Below, piece by piece: positions 9,694 to 20,000 of a stretch of DNA of 64,000 nucleotides. The DNA lies in contig NZ_LR134283.1 in the NCBI RefSeq assembly GCF_900636475.1, forward strand, positions 744,001 through 808,000, written 5' to 3'. The stretch is from Streptococcus anginosus. Lineage in GTDB: Bacteria; Bacillota; Bacilli; Lactobacillales; Streptococcaceae. Within the stretch, counting starts at the first letter, position 1; each line of letters opens with the position of its first letter. The translations under genes and the position numbers were made by a program. The notes below the pieces were generated by a model. That model had not been told where the DNA came from. It did no database searches and saw only the letters and a program-made list of their open reading frames with translations.

Positions 9694-10803
9694 TTAAAAT
9701 TCTGACAATAATAATTCCAATTCAGGCGTTAGTGAAATCCAATGGTCTCGGTGAATTACCACTCCCTTTGGTTTATTGGCTTTCAGCATATCTTGCAAAG
9801 CTGACTGCCCAAAACGAACACGTCCTTTTCCTAAAATACGCTCTGTGTCCTTTTCATAGACGGTCACAATATCATCATAAGAAAAGTGTCCTGACATTTT
9901 TGAAATTCCTGAAACAAGTAAGCTCTTGCCTTGCTCACTCAATGCTGTGCTTGCTCCTCTATCCACCCAGATAGAGCCTTGACTGGCAGCGTAAAAAGCC
10001 AACCATTGTTTTTGCGTTTTCATATTTTTGGCTGAAGCAGTAAAAAATGTGCCATTTCCCTGATTTTCTGCGGCTTCGATGAGGGCTTGCTCTTTCAAAG
10101 AAGAACAAATATAAACAGGAACCCCTGCCATAGTGGCAATCGTTGCTGCTTTTAGCTTGGTCAGCATACCACCTGTTCCATTAGAAGAGCCTGCTCCACC
10201 TGTCATTTCAAGCAAATCCGTCGTAATCTCCTCTACCAAATCAAGGCGCTTGGCATCAGGATGATTGACTGGATTTGCCGTATAAAGTCCGTCAACATCC
10301 GTTAATAAAATTAACAAATCTGCTTGCACCATAGATGCAACCTGAGCACTCAACGTATCATTGTCACCGACTTTCAACTCAGCAACGGAAACCGTATCAT
10401 TTTCATTGATAATCGGAATGGCTCCTCGGTTGAGCAAGACAGAAATCGCCTGATGTGCATTTTTATAGCGCCGTTTATCCGCAAAATCATCTTGTGTTAA
10501 TAAAATCTGAGCCGAGACAATCTTTTTCAATAGCAGATTCGTCGTGTATTCTTCTAACAGCAAGCCCTGACCTACCGCTGCGGACGCTTGCTTGTCTGCA
10601 ATTTTTGTCGGGCGTTTCTTAAAGCCCAAAGATGAGAAACCCGCTGCTATTGCTCCTGATGAGACTAAAATCACCTCGTGCCCTGCTTCATGTAGCATGG
10701 CTAACTGCTGGGTAATCACTCTCACTTTCGCTCTCGATAAACTTCCATCCTCATTTGTTAAAGAACTGGTACCGACTTTACATACAATTCGTTTATATTT
10801 CAT
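9694..10803 (-). CDS. proB: Glutamate 5-kinase
   Basis: First, feedback-inhibited step of proline synthesis: phosphorylates glutamate. 369 residues from the ATG at 10803, which follows GGAGAGG; a TTG twelve bases upstream overlaps that site and is rejected. The amino-acid kinase domain starts [12 protein letters not shown], with VGDNDTLSA and [12 protein letters not shown] further on, and a C-terminal PUA domain (after about residue 275) is retained as in the long form of the family. It is the promoter-proximal gene of the proBAC unit. Confidence 0.96.
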   Translation of the reverse strand: MKYKRIVCKVGTSSLTNEDGSLSRAKVRVITQQLAMLHEAGHEVILVSSGAIAAGFSSLGFKKRPTKIADKQASAAVGQGLLLEEYTTNLLLKKIVSAQILLTQDDFADKRRYKNAHQAISVLLNRGAIPIINENDTVSVAELKVGDNDTLSAQVASMVQADLLILLTDVDGLYTANPVNHPDAKRLDLVEEITTDLLEMTGGAGSSNGTGGMLTKLKAATIATMAGVPVYICSSLKEQALIEAAENQGNGTFFTASAKNMKTQKQWLAFYAASQGSIWVDRGASTALSEQGKSLLVSGISKMSGHFSYDDIVTVYEKDTERILGKGRVRFGQSALQDMLKANKPKGVVIHRDHWISLTPELELLLSEF

Positions 10804-10889
10804 AACCCTCTCCAAAGCTGATATATTGCATTATTATATCAAAATTTCGAGCAAAATAAAAAAGAAATGAAGCAGAAAGAGATATTCTC

Positions 10890-11786
10890 TCACTCCATTC
10901 CTTTTCTCAATTTCTCTAGTGTTTCTTGGAAAATAGCTGGCGCTTCTGCTGTAAATTCCATGACTTCTCCTGTCTTAGGATGAGTAAATCCAAGCGTTCT
11001 GGCATGTAAAAATTGACCGTGCCCTTTTAGCGTTTTACGTGGTCCATATACTTCATCACCTGCCACTGGGTGACCAATATAAGCCATGTGCACACGAATT
11101 TGATGTGTACGACCTGTTTCCAGTTGCAACTCCACCAGCGTATAATTGCCAAAACGTTCTAAAACATGGAAACGTGTAACAGCTGGCTTTCCTTTTGCCG
11201 TTACAGCTTGTTTTTTTCTATCTTTTTCACTGCGTCCAATCGGTGCTTCAATAACGCCTCTGTCATTCGGTAGATTACCATGCACAATAGCCCAATACTT
11301 CCGCAGGGATTTTTTATCTTTTAATTCCTCAGCAAGCTTGATATGCGCATCATCGTTCTTGGCAATCATCAACAATCCTGATGTATCTTTGTCAATCCGA
11401 TGGACAATTCCGGGGCGCAAAACACCATTGATACCGGACAAATCCTTGATGTGGTACATCAGCGCATTGACCAGTGTTCCACTCGTATGCCCCGCACTTG
11501 GATGCACCACCATACCTTGAGCCTTGTTCACCACTGCGACATCTTCATCCTGATAAACAATATCTAGTGGCAGATTTTCTGCAACATACTCCAGCGCTTC
11601 TGGTTCGGACAATTCATAAGTAATCACATCACCTGCCTTGACAGCATACTTTGCTTTCTTGACTTGCCCGTTGACTAAGATTTGCCCATTTTTGATTTGT
11701 TCATTGGCATGGCTGCGGGATAATGGTGTCAAATCAGCAACCGCCTTGTCCAACCGTACACCGCCAATCTCTACTTTAACTTGCAT
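10890..11786 (-). CDS. rluD: Ribosomal large subunit pseudouridine synthase, RluD type
   Basis: 298 residues. An S4 RNA-binding domain (about 13-60) is followed by the RsuA/RluA-type catalytic domain; the catalytic aspartate is D132 in [11 protein letters not shown]. RluD homologues modify uridines in helix 69 of 23S rRNA. The start overlaps the end of lspA by 11 bases, the usual streptococcal lspA-rluD order. Assignment to RluD rather than a sister RluA/RluC enzyme rests on the S4 domain and the neighbourhood. Confidence 0.9.
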   Translation of the reverse strand: MQVKVEIGGVRLDKAVADLTPLSRSHANEQIKNGQILVNGQVKKAKYAVKAGDVITYELSEPEALEYVAENLPLDIVYQDEDVAVVNKAQGMVVHPSAGHTSGTLVNALMYHIKDLSGINGVLRPGIVHRIDKDTSGLLMIAKNDDAHIKLAEELKDKKSLRKYWAIVHGNLPNDRGVIEAPIGRSEKDRKKQAVTAKGKPAVTRFHVLERFGNYTLVELQLETGRTHQIRVHMAYIGHPVAGDEVYGPRKTLKGHGQFLHARTLGFTHPKTGEVMEFTAEAPAIFQETLEKLRKGME

Positions 11787-12237
11787 TGCCCTCTTCCTTT
11801 AACATCATCACTATCAGTACAAGCACACCAATCGTCAGATAACTATCCGCAACATTAAAAATTGCAAAATTGATAAAATCAAGCTGAAACATATCCACAA
11901 CAAAACCTTGGCGCATGCGGTCAATAAAATTTCCAATTCCACCTGCAATAATCAAGCTCAAAGCAGATAGCAGCCAGACAGAACCTTTGATGTGCTTGCT
12001 CAAATACCAAATAGCAGCTCCAATCACCACTAAAGTAATCACCGCAAACAACCATTGCTGGTTCTCCAGAATTGAAAATGCCGCTCCTGTATTTCGCAAA
12101 TAAGTCAAACTCAAAATCTTTGGAATGAAAGGCTTCACTCCGCCTAATTGAATGTTTTTGACAATTTCAAACTTGACCCATTGATCCAGCGCAATCAAAG
12201 CCACAATCACAATCGGCACGATCACTTTTCGTTTCAT
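11776..12237 (-). CDS. lspA: Lipoprotein signal peptidase (signal peptidase II)
   Basis: 153 residues with four membrane segments. Cleaves the signal peptide of diacylated prolipoproteins at the outer face of the membrane. The two catalytic aspartates are visible: D106 in GNFIDR and D131 in FNVAD. The N-terminal DQWVK motif (18-22) is conserved. The ATG overlaps the stop of the LysR gene by four bases. It serves the lipoproteins encoded here, including PotD and the protein at 40134. Confidence 0.96.
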   Translation of the reverse strand: MKRKVIVPIVIVALIALDQWVKFEIVKNIQLGGVKPFIPKILSLTYLRNTGAAFSILENQQWLFAVITLVVIGAAIWYLSKHIKGSVWLLSALSLIIAGGIGNFIDRMRQGFVVDMFQLDFINFAIFNVADSYLTIGVLVLIVMMLKEEGNAS

Positions 12238-13142
12238 TTTTTACCTCTTTTTGCAAAATATTCTTCCATAACAGCAACAAAAGCTGCACCGACTGGTGAA
12301 AGCTCTACTTCTTCGCGTTTGACATAAACCATACGGTTTTCCAAATTGTCTTTTAACCGAATTACCGTAATGCCGTTTACACTATTGCTATCCAAAAATC
12401 CAGAGCCTGTCGCATAAGCATCTGTCCGCTCTAAAATGCCATTTAATGTAGCACGGTCCGTCACATTAAACATCTGCGAACTGGCACTGGTGTCCACGAA
12501 ATTCTCTGAATAATAGAGATACTCGTCTTTTTCCTGTGTAAAACGAACCGTCGGCAAATCTGCCAAATCGTCCATAATCAACTCATCTTTCTCTGCTAAA
12601 GGGTGGTCTACCCGCAGATAAATGTGTGTCTGAAAAGGAATCAAATCTACCACTTCCAACCCCAATTTATCAATCCGCTGCATCATTCCCTTGGTATTTT
12701 GGTTATTCAGATAGATAATGCCAATCTCGCTGTGTCCTTGTGCTACTTCGTTTAAAATCTGCACCGTAGTAGATTCAAAAATTCGGAAATTCTTATCTTT
12801 TGGATAGCGTTTGGCAAATTCCGTTATCAAAGGTGGCAAGAAATCATAGTGCTGGCTGGCAATGGAAAATTCTGCCTTTTCTTCCTCTGGATTGGCGTAT
12901 TGATTTTGAAAGACATCAAATCCTTTGACCAATTCTTGAGCTTTTTCGTAAAATTCCATTCCTCGACGTGTCAAAAATGTGCCGCTGCTCGTTCTACGGA
13001 ATATTTTAAAACCCAATTCTTTTTCTAAATCCCGAACTGCAATGGACAAACTCGGCTGGCTGACATACATTTTCTCAGCGGCTTCACGAAAGGTGCCACT
13101 ATTGGCAATGGCTACAACATAGCGCAGTTGTTGAATATTCAT
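12234..13142 (-). CDS. cpsY: LysR-family regulator, CpsY/MtaR type
   Basis: 302 residues from the ATG at 13142, behind GAGG. The N-terminal winged helix begins [20 protein letters not shown], and the effector-binding domain spans about 90-300. In streptococci the CpsY/MtaR regulators next to lspA-rluD control methionine uptake, capsule or neutrophil survival; the exact regulon here is unknown. The gene order cpsY-lspA-rluD is conserved and the overlap suggests one transcript. Confidence 0.85.
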   Translation of the reverse strand: MNIQQLRYVVAIANSGTFREAAEKMYVSQPSLSIAVRDLEKELGFKIFRRTSSGTFLTRRGMEFYEKAQELVKGFDVFQNQYANPEEEKAEFSIASQHYDFLPPLITEFAKRYPKDKNFRIFESTTVQILNEVAQGHSEIGIIYLNNQNTKGMMQRIDKLGLEVVDLIPFQTHIYLRVDHPLAEKDELIMDDLADLPTVRFTQEKDEYLYYSENFVDTSASSQMFNVTDRATLNGILERTDAYATGSGFLDSNSVNGITVIRLKDNLENRMVYVKREEVELSPVGAAFVAVMEEYFAKRGKK

Positions 13143-13313
13143 CCTTTTATCCTCTTTCAAGTGTTTTATCATTATACCATAAATCAAGGCATAACTAAAC
13201 CTTCATACACCCATGAAATCCAGTTACTAGCAGCTTTCTGCTCAAATAGAAACTCCATTGTAAGTGACACTCTATTTCTTTCATTATACCATGAAAAGGG
13301 CGGAGCGAGAACT

Positions 13314-13342
13314 TTGACAAAGGGGTCTATTCAAGATATAAT
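13314..13342 (+). promoter_or_regulatory. Consensus sigma-70-type promoter of the CstR-type gene
   Basis: TTGACA at 13314-13319 and TATAAT at 13337-13342, separated by exactly 17 bases. The spacer contains GGGGTCTAT, close to one half-site of the CsoR/CstR operator, which may allow weak autoregulation, but no matching left half is seen. Confidence 0.85.
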
Positions 13343-13369
13343 GTAAAAAAATAAACAGAGGACAAAGAC

Positions 13370-13627
13370 ATGGCAAACTCAAAACTTATTACACGGCTGA
13401 AACGCTCCGAAGGACAACTGCGAGGTATTCAAAAAATGATAGAGGAAGAACGCGACTGTGCAGACATTATCACCCAATTAACTGCTGTTCGCTCTAGTGT
13501 CGAGCGGGTCATTGAATTGATGATTACTGAAAATCTCACTGAATGTCTCAATCACCCTTTGGACGACCCCAAAGCACAAAAAGAGCGACTGGAAAAAGCC
13601 GTCCAATACCTTATCAAACGAAAATAA
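13370..13627 (+). CDS. cstR: CsoR/RcnR-family repressor, CstR (persulfide-sensing) type
   Basis: 85 residues, entirely helical (DUF156). The two conserved cysteines are C30 (EERDCAD) and C59 (ENLTEC). Copper sensors of this family need a His four residues before the second Cys; here that position is N55, as in S. aureus CstR, so a dithiol persulfide switch fits better than copper sensing. The rhodanese and CoA-persulfide reductase operon nearby carries a matching palindromic operator. The start has an AGAGG site. The sensing mode is an inference from residue pattern and context. Confidence 0.8.
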   Translation: MANSKLITRLKRSEGQLRGIQKMIEEERDCADIITQLTAVRSSVERVIELMITENLTECLNHPLDDPKAQKERLEKAVQYLIKRK

Positions 13628-13760
13628 CCTCAGCAGGCGACGAAAACTGCTGAGGTTTCTTTATTTGAGGTATACGACTAGTGCAATTCAAGCTATCCAT
13701 CTCATTTTTTTAAAAAATACAATGAAGCAATAAACAGAATTATCTCTAAAAAGGGTATCC

Positions 13761-13965
13761 GCTGGGCGGACACAACAAACTACTTTTTAGGGCAGTCGTC
13801 AGCCCGGCGGACAGAGCAAACTTGTTTCTAGGCAAGCCGTCAGCCCGGCGGACAAAGCAAACTTGTTTCTGGGCAAACCGTCCGCCCGGCGGACAGAGTG
13901 AATCGCTTTTAAGACAGACTAGCGACCCGGTCGACGGAATGGACTGCTTTTAGGGGCAGGTTGCC
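13761..13965. repeat. Five-copy 41-bp tandem repeat with internal hairpins
   Basis: Units at 13761, 13802, 13843, 13884 and 13925, each 41 bases and directly abutting. The core is GCCCGGCGGACAGAGCAAAC; units 2 and 3 are nearly identical and the outer units diverge. Each junction forms a stem, perfect between units 3 and 4 (GTCCGC-CCG-GCGGAC). The unit is not a multiple of three, and the array is noticeably richer in G+C than its surroundings. It lies between the cstR-type gene and ybaK. Confidence 0.9.
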
Positions 13966-13993
13966 AACCATTGAAAAAAAGTCCTCCTCAATA

Positions 13994-14002
13994 TGGTATA
14001 AT
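13994..14002 (+). promoter_or_regulatory. Extended -10 promoter of the YbaK gene
   Basis: TGGTATAAT at 13994-14002, a TG-extended -10 element, 35 bases before the ATG. A strong AAAGGAGG ribosome site follows. The nearest -35-like TTGAAA (13971-13976) is spaced 20 bases away. Confidence 0.6.
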
Positions 14003-14037
14003 AAGAGTAATAAAACAAATCAAAGGAGGCAAGTAAA

Positions 14038-14526
14038 ATGGACTTATACACAAAAGTAGAAGAAACCTTAAACAAGTTAAACATTCCATTTGAAATCGTG
14101 GAGCACGAACCAGCACTTACGACCGAGCAAGCAGACAGCTTTATCGAAGGCATTGAAGGTGTCCGCACCAAAACGATGTTTCTCACTAACAAGAAGAAAA
14201 CCGCCTACTACTTGCTCATCATGGACGACAAAAAGCGCTTGGACATGGACTTATTTAAAGAACTGGTAAAAGCCAATAGAATCCGCATGGCATCCGCTGA
14301 CAGTCTATTTGAAAAAATGATGTTGCCAGCAGGCGTCGTCTCTCCATTTGGATTGTTAAACAATGCCGATAAAGACATTCAAGTCTATTTTGACAAAGAA
14401 ATCATGTCAGAAAAACGAATGAGTTTTCATCCCAATACCAATGAGAAAACACTCTTTTTAAACACGACAGACCTACTCAAATTCCTAGAAGCCATTGGTT
14501 ACGAAGCTCATATTATTGAATTGTAA
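14038..14526 (+). CDS. YbaK/ProX-family aminoacyl-tRNA deacylase
   Basis: 162 residues of the YbaK/prolyl-tRNA editing fold. Family members hydrolyse mischarged tRNAs such as Ala-tRNA(Pro) or Cys-tRNA(Pro). The motif KTMFLTNKKKTAYYLLIMDDKKRLD (two stretches, about 45-70) carries the conserved Lys, and GVVSPFGLLN (about 99-108) is the substrate pocket loop. The sequence is closest to the free-standing ProXp-ala/PrdX type, though substrate choice cannot be read directly. It stands alone with its own promoter and terminator. Confidence 0.85.
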   Translation: MDLYTKVEETLNKLNIPFEIVEHEPALTTEQADSFIEGIEGVRTKTMFLTNKKKTAYYLLIMDDKKRLDMDLFKELVKANRIRMASADSLFEKMMLPAGVVSPFGLLNNADKDIQVYFDKEIMSEKRMSFHPNTNEKTLFLNTTDLLKFLEAIGYEAHIIEL

Positions 14527-14536
14527 TACGAATAAA

Positions 14537-14571
14537 CCCGATTAAGATAGCACTTAATCGGGATTTCTTTT
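14537..14571 (+). terminator. Terminator of the YbaK gene
   Basis: A perfect 10-bp stem (CCCGATTAAG at 14537-14546, CTTAATCGGG at 14553-14562) with a 6-base loop, then ATTTCTTTT. Confidence 0.9.
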
Positions 14572-14574
14572 ACT

Positions 14575-14871
14575 TTACTCTACCTCTCCGGGCCAGATAT
14601 TCATACCCCCAGCCACATTGGTCACATCAAATCCTTGCGCACTTAAAAACTGACACGCAGCCGCAGAACGTGCGCCAGATTGGCAGATGACATAGTATTT
14701 CTCCTGCTGGCTGAGTTGTTTGTAGCCTGCCTCCAAACAACTCAAAGGCAGGTTCTGTGCTGTCGGAACGTGCCCTGACGCGAACTCATAAGCCTCTCGC
14801 ACATCAATAATGGACAGCTTTTCTGCTTGGTATTTCTTATAAAATTCAGACATAGTGATACTAATTTCCAT
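14575..14871 (-). CDS. Rhodanese-like sulfurtransferase (single domain)
   Basis: 98 residues, a single rhodanese domain. The active-site loop is CQSGARS with C63; DVREAYEFASGH (23-34) is the conserved first motif. It would take up or pass on sulfane sulfur as a cysteine persulfide. It is the last gene of the operon and starts 11 bases inside the reductase gene, which ends EYGN. Together with the two other rhodanese domains it suggests handling of persulfide or polysulfide. Confidence 0.9.
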   Translation of the reverse strand: MEISITMSEFYKKYQAEKLSIIDVREAYEFASGHVPTAQNLPLSCLEAGYKQLSQQEKYYVICQSGARSAAACQFLSAQGFDVTNVAGGMNIWPGEVE

Positions 14872-16516
14872 ATTCTACTCCCTCTGGTTTTACCATTTTG
14901 TACAAGGCAAAGGCGCCGTCTAGATTTTGAACAGAAAATCCTGCTTGTTTGAGAATGCGCTCGGCAATATAGCTACGAAGTCCACTATGACAGCTCACGA
15001 TATAATCCTGCGACTTGTCTAACTCTCCTAAACGCTCACGCAATTCATTTAAAGGAATGTGAACCGTATCCACTTTCAAATGACCTTGTTGAAGCTCACT
15101 GGCCGTCCGCACATCTAGGAACTTCTTACCAGCAGCTAGTTCATCTTCCAATTCATACCACTGGATATTGTCGCTCAAACCTTCTACTAAGTTTAAGGCT
15201 GCATATCCCAGCATATTGACCGGATCTTTAGCAGAGCCAAACGGTGGTGCATAGGTAAATTCCAACTCTGGCAAATCAAAAATGGTTAGATTACCTTTAA
15301 TAGCCGTTGCCAAAATATCAATCCGCTTATCAACGCCTTTTTTCCCAACACCTTGTGCACCATAAATTTTGCCACTTGTTGGCTCAAAGAGGAGTTTCAA
15401 GGTCACATCAGTCGCACCCGGATAGTAGCCAGCATGATCCTTACCACTGACATGAATAACTTGATAAGGCAGGCCATTCATACGAAGAATGCGCTCGCTC
15501 AACCCTGTTGAAGCTGCCGTCATGTCAAATGCCCGAACAATAGCTGTACCAATGCTGCCTTTATTCTTTCGAGCTACTCCAGCAATCACATCCGCCACTT
15601 GACGACCTTGACGATTAGCAGGCGAAGCCAATGAAATCAGTGCATCTTCTCCTGTAACTTCTTGCTTGACAACAATCGCATCGCCGACTGCATAAATATC
15701 AGGTCGACTGGTTTCATAACGCTCATTGACTAAGATACCGCCACGCAATCCCAGCTCAATACCTGCTACCTGTGCTAAAGCATTCTCTGGTTGCACCCCG
15801 ACAGATAAAATGGTCACATCAGAAACAATTTTTTGCCCATTCTCCAGTACAATGACCTTTCCCTTGTCCTCAAACCGCGTAGCAGACTGAGAAGTAACTA
15901 CTTGAATGCCGTTTTTCAACAATTCAGCCTGAACAAAAGCAGCCATTTCTTCATCAAGCGGTGGCAAAACATGCGGTGCTTTCTCAACAATTGTCACATT
16001 CAAACCACGCTTACGAAGATTTTCTGCCATTTCAAGTCCAATGAATCCAGCCCCAATCACCACAGCTTCTTTTGGTTCTTTCTCCAAAGCTAACATAATC
16101 TCATCTAGGTCAGGAACATTACGTAAAGTATAGGTATTTTCAGCTGTTTCCAAACCTTCAATTGGAGGCACAAAAGGCTTTGCCCCCGGCGATAAAATCA
16201 ACTTATCATAACTCTCTGTAAATTCCTTTCCGTCATGCCGAACCGTCACTATATGTTGATCTGGTGAGATAGCCGTCACTTCATGGAAAGGTCGCACATC
16301 TAAACGAAAGCGTGCCTTTAAACTCTCAGGCGTTTGCACTAACAAGTCTTCCCGCTCAGCAATTTCTCCAGAAACATAGTAAGGCAGACCACAGTTCGCA
16401 AAGGAAACGAATGGCCCCTTTTCAAAAATAATAATCTCAGCGTCTTCTTTTAGCCGTCTTAAACGCGTCGCTGCAGACATTCCACCTGCAACTCCACCAA
16501 CAATGATAATTTTCAT
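14861..16516 (-). CDS. cdr: CoA-disulfide/CoA-persulfide reductase with fused C-terminal rhodanese domain
   Basis: 551 residues. The FAD/NAD(P)H flavoprotein part carries GGVAGGMSAATRLRRL at the N-terminus and a single active-site cysteine, C42 in FVSFANCGLPYY, the hallmark of CoA-disulfide reductases and NADH oxidases. The second dinucleotide motif is VVIGAGFIGLEMAE. A rhodanese domain is fused at about 455-551 with active cysteine C509 (CHSGLRS). This layout matches E. faecalis CoA-persulfide reductase, which is under CstR control, so reduction of CoA persulfides is the best guess. NADH oxidase activity is the alternative. It overlaps the next gene by 11 bases. Confidence 0.88.
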   Translation of the reverse strand: MKIIIVGGVAGGMSAATRLRRLKEDAEIIIFEKGPFVSFANCGLPYYVSGEIAEREDLLVQTPESLKARFRLDVRPFHEVTAISPDQHIVTVRHDGKEFTESYDKLILSPGAKPFVPPIEGLETAENTYTLRNVPDLDEIMLALEKEPKEAVVIGAGFIGLEMAENLRKRGLNVTIVEKAPHVLPPLDEEMAAFVQAELLKNGIQVVTSQSATRFEDKGKVIVLENGQKIVSDVTILSVGVQPENALAQVAGIELGLRGGILVNERYETSRPDIYAVGDAIVVKQEVTGEDALISLASPANRQGRQVADVIAGVARKNKGSIGTAIVRAFDMTAASTGLSERILRMNGLPYQVIHVSGKDHAGYYPGATDVTLKLLFEPTSGKIYGAQGVGKKGVDKRIDILATAIKGNLTIFDLPELEFTYAPPFGSAKDPVNMLGYAALNLVEGLSDNIQWYELEDELAAGKKFLDVRTASELQQGHLKVDTVHIPLNELRERLGELDKSQDYIVSCHSGLRSYIAERILKQAGFSVQNLDGAFALYKMVKPEGVEYGN

Positions 16517-16538
16517 TCAACTTCCTCCTTTATCACTT

Positions 16539-16844
16539 TTAAACAACTTTTCCAGTCCAAGCACTCATACCGCCTTGAACATTGACAACATCGTAGCCTT
16601 TTTTCTTTAGCTTTTTGGCTGCCATTTTGCTCCGCACACCGGAATGGCAAATGACATACAGTGTTTCATTTGTTGCTGGCGTGTATCTTGCGATTTCATT
16701 GAGTGGGACATTCTTCGCGCCTTTGATATGACCACGCCGATATTCAGACGGTGTTCGTACATCTAGCAGTTGAATCTTCTCTTTTAATTTTTGTTCCAAT
16801 TCACTTGTAGAAATACTATCTATTTTCGTAAATAAGTGAAACAT
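16539..16844 (-). CDS. Rhodanese-like sulfurtransferase (first gene of persulfide operon)
   Basis: 101 residues from the ATG at 16844, placed five bases after GGAGG; a GTG six bases further out overlaps the ribosome site and is rejected. The single rhodanese domain has DVRTPSEYRRGHIKGA (28-43) and the active-site loop CHSGVRS with C66. It heads the operon with the CoA-persulfide reductase and a second rhodanese, and its promoter carries the CstR-type operator. Confidence 0.9.
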   Translation of the reverse strand: MFHLFTKIDSISTSELEQKLKEKIQLLDVRTPSEYRRGHIKGAKNVPLNEIARYTPATNETLYVICHSGVRSKMAAKKLKKKGYDVVNVQGGMSAWTGKVV

Positions 16845-16857
16845 AAGCACCTCCGTT

Positions 16858-16876
16858 TATACCCTTATGGGGTATA
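16858..16876. promoter_or_regulatory. CsoR/CstR-type operator
   Basis: A perfect palindrome, TATACCC at 16858-16864, five bases, then GGGTATA at 16870-16876. This is the G-tract architecture recognised by CsoR and CstR repressors. It lies immediately downstream of the -10 element of the rhodanese operon, where a bound repressor would block transcription start. Confidence 0.85.
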
Positions 16877-16904
16877 TTAAACCATGAAGCTTTTCTTTTG
16901 TCAA
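16876..16904 (-). promoter_or_regulatory. Promoter of the rhodanese/CoA-persulfide reductase operon
   Basis: On the minus strand, TTGACA (16899-16904) and TTTAAT (16876-16881) with 17 bases between. The CstR-type palindrome follows directly. Confidence 0.75.
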
Positions 16905-16927
16905 GAATCTTGTTTCAATATTTTTAT

Positions 16928-16976
16928 AAAAAAAGAAGCCCCACAAATCAACCACATTAGGTTGCTTGTGAAGCTT
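16928..16976 (-). terminator. Terminator of the giant adhesin gene
   Basis: Imperfect long hairpin (AAGC..ACAA..CAACC pairing with GGTTG.TTGT..GCTT) at 16936-16976, followed on the minus strand by CTTTTTTT. It lies 60 bases beyond the adhesin stop codon. Confidence 0.75.
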
Positions 16977-17035
16977 ATCCTTTCTATCGAATGATTCAAC
17001 CTTTAGATCACTTTTATATGTTTACAAAAGATTCA

Positions 17036-20000
17036 TCAATCTTCTTTTTTTCGACGACCAATATAACCGAAAGCTGATAAAAGTAAACTTACGCCCGTCA
17101 GCGTTGCAAGCGTTGGACCAACTTGAGAATCACCTGTGCTTGGCAAGATTTCTGTTTTCGTTGGAGTTGCTTTTGTAGGAGTCGTTGGTACAACTGTCGG
17201 AGTAGTTGGCTTGTCCGGCGTTGACGGAACTACTGGAGGAGTTGGTTTATCTGGAGTTACTGGGATCGCAGTATAATAAACATCCTTAACCATATCCTCT
17301 TGAGTGACTGTTTCTGCCGAAACAGTTGCCACATCTACTGTGTAGCCTGGAATGACTGGAGATGGAACAGCGTCATAGGTTGCCTTGTCAGCTACCCAAT
17401 CCGTAGTCTTCACAACATCTCCCGTTACCTTATCTTTCGTCACCGTCCGTGTCCAAGTTACTGTTTGTACATTATCGGCTGGCGTCTGGCTACCTGCTCC
17501 ATGATAACGAACCGTCAAGCTCACTTTCTTGCTTTCTTGACTTTCTGCTGTGCCATGTTTCAAGTGAACCGTCACGTTTTGATCATGACTGCTATCAAGG
17601 TCGAACTTAGCTGGTAATTCGTCTTTAGAAACCAATTCATAGCCTTTATCTGTGTACCCTTTGACAACTTGACCATACTTCGTTTTAGCAGCTGCTGGAA
17701 GAGCTGAATCTGACTCTCCCGTCGTCAACTCTACTTGGTTTTCCAGAGTGGTGCCTGTCGTATCATCAATAACTGTATAAGTTACTTTTTGAGTTTGAAT
17801 ACCATAATGAACATCTTTAACAATATCTTCTTGCGTGACTTTTTCTTGCGGAACTGTTGCCACATCTACTGTATATCCTGGAATTACTGGCGATGGAATA
17901 GCATTATAATTTGCTTTATCTGCTGTCCAATCCGTTGCCTTCACAACATCGCCCGTCACCTTGTCTTTTGTCACCGTCCGTGTCCAAGTTGCTGTTTGCA
18001 CATTATCGGCTGGCGTCTGGCTACCTGCTCCATGATAGCGAACCGTCAAGCTCACTTTCTTGCTTTCTTGACTTTCTGCTGTGCCATGTTTCAAGTGAAC
18101 TTCAAATTTTTGATAAGTTTCATTATAAATTACACCCGTACTTGGATAATTATCTGAAACAAGCTCATAGCCTTGACTTGTATAATGAGAGATCGTGTCC
18201 GCTGTTCTGTAAGAATCCGTTGTATTATAATCACCAGTTAATTCTTTCGTTTCAAGAGTTGCACCCGTTGTATCATCAATATAGCGAACTTGGGCCCTTT
18301 CTTGATTAGCTTTATAAACAACTGTTTCAACGATATCCTCACTATCACCTGTGATACCATCAACAGCTGCAACAATTGGTTTATCAGCTGTATAACCTGT
18401 AATCATTGGGGAAGTGACCGCTGCGAAAGTTCCTGTAACGGGTGACCAAGAGCCTTTAGTGGAAAGTTTTGTCACCTCATCCGTTTTCACTTCTCGAGTA
18501 AAACTCAATGAAGTACCATAACTTGATCTTGCTTCGCTACCGTTTTGATAAACATAATGAATCGTTTCCTTGACAGTTTTAATCTCACTAGATGTTGTTA
18601 CTTTATGTTTTAAATGAACCACCACATTTTGGTCCACGCTGCTATCTTTATCAAACTGAGCTGGAAGATCGTCCTTAGAAACCAATTCATAACCCTTATC
18701 AGTATAACCTTTGACAATTCGATCGTATTTCGTTTGTGCGTCAGTTGGTAGGTTTGTACCTGAATGACCTGTCGTCAATTCTACTTGGTTTTCTAAAGTC
18801 GTACCGGTTGTGTCATCAATAACTGTATAAGTCACTTTTTGAGTTTGAATACCATAATGAACATCTTTAACAATATCTTCTTGCGTGACTTTTTCTGCTG
18901 CCACAGTTGCCACATCAACCGTGTATCCAGGAATTACTGGCGATGGAACAGCATTATAATTTGCTTTATCTGCTGTCCAATCTGTGGTTTTCACAACATC
19001 GCCCGTCACCTTGTCTTTTGTCACCGTCCGTGTCCAAGTTGCCGTTTGCACATTGTTGGCTGGTGTTTGGCTACCAGCTCCATGATAGCGAACCGTCAAG
19101 CTCACTTTCTTGCTTTCTTTGTTATCTGTTGTACTATGTTTCAGACGAATGACAACGTTTTGATCTTTCGTGCTATCCTTGTCAAACTTGGCTGGTAAAT
19201 CATCTTTAGAGATTAACTCATAGCCTTTATCTGTATATCCTTTGACAATTTGATCATACTTCGTTTTAGCAGTTGTTGGAAGGGCAGAATCCGAATCACC
19301 AGTCGTTAATTCTACTTGGTTTTCCAAAGTTTTTTGTGTCGTTTCATCAATGACTGTATAAGTGACTTTTTGCTTATCAGCTGTATATGTGACTTTTACA
19401 ACCACATCTTTACTATCACCTATGATACCATCAACAGCTTCAACAACTGGTTTGTCAGCTGTGTAACCTGCAATTATTGGAGAAGTGACTGCCGCAAAAG
19501 TACTTGTACTTGGAGACCATGCACCTTTTGTAACAGCTTTTGTTACTTCATCAGTCCTCACTTCTCTAGCAAAGTCTAGTGTAGCTTTATGACTTTCTGC
19601 TGCTTGGCTACCATCCTTATAAACATAATGAATTGTTTCAGTAACAGTTTTCTTTTCCGTAGATGTTGTCACTTTATGTTTCAAGTGAACAACTACATTT
19701 TGGTCTACGCTACTATCTGTGTCAAACTGAGTAGGAAGCTCGTCCTTAGATACCAATTCATAACCTTTAGCAAGATAATCATCAACGGCTTTATCATACT
19801 TCGTCTGCACATCAGCAGGAAGATTTGCACCAGAATCTCCAGTTGTCAACTCTACCTTGTTCTTTAAAGTAGTGTGGGTCGTATCATCAATAATAGTGTA
19901 AGTGACTTTTTGCTTGTCGGCCTTGTATTTAACCGTAACCTTGATATCCGCCTGATCAGCAGTTACGGTTTCTGCGTCAACTTTAGCCTTATCTGGCGTG

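Noticed and set aside
13761..13965. Possible CRISPR array
   Set aside because: The 41-bp units abut directly without unique spacers, and no cas genes are nearby.
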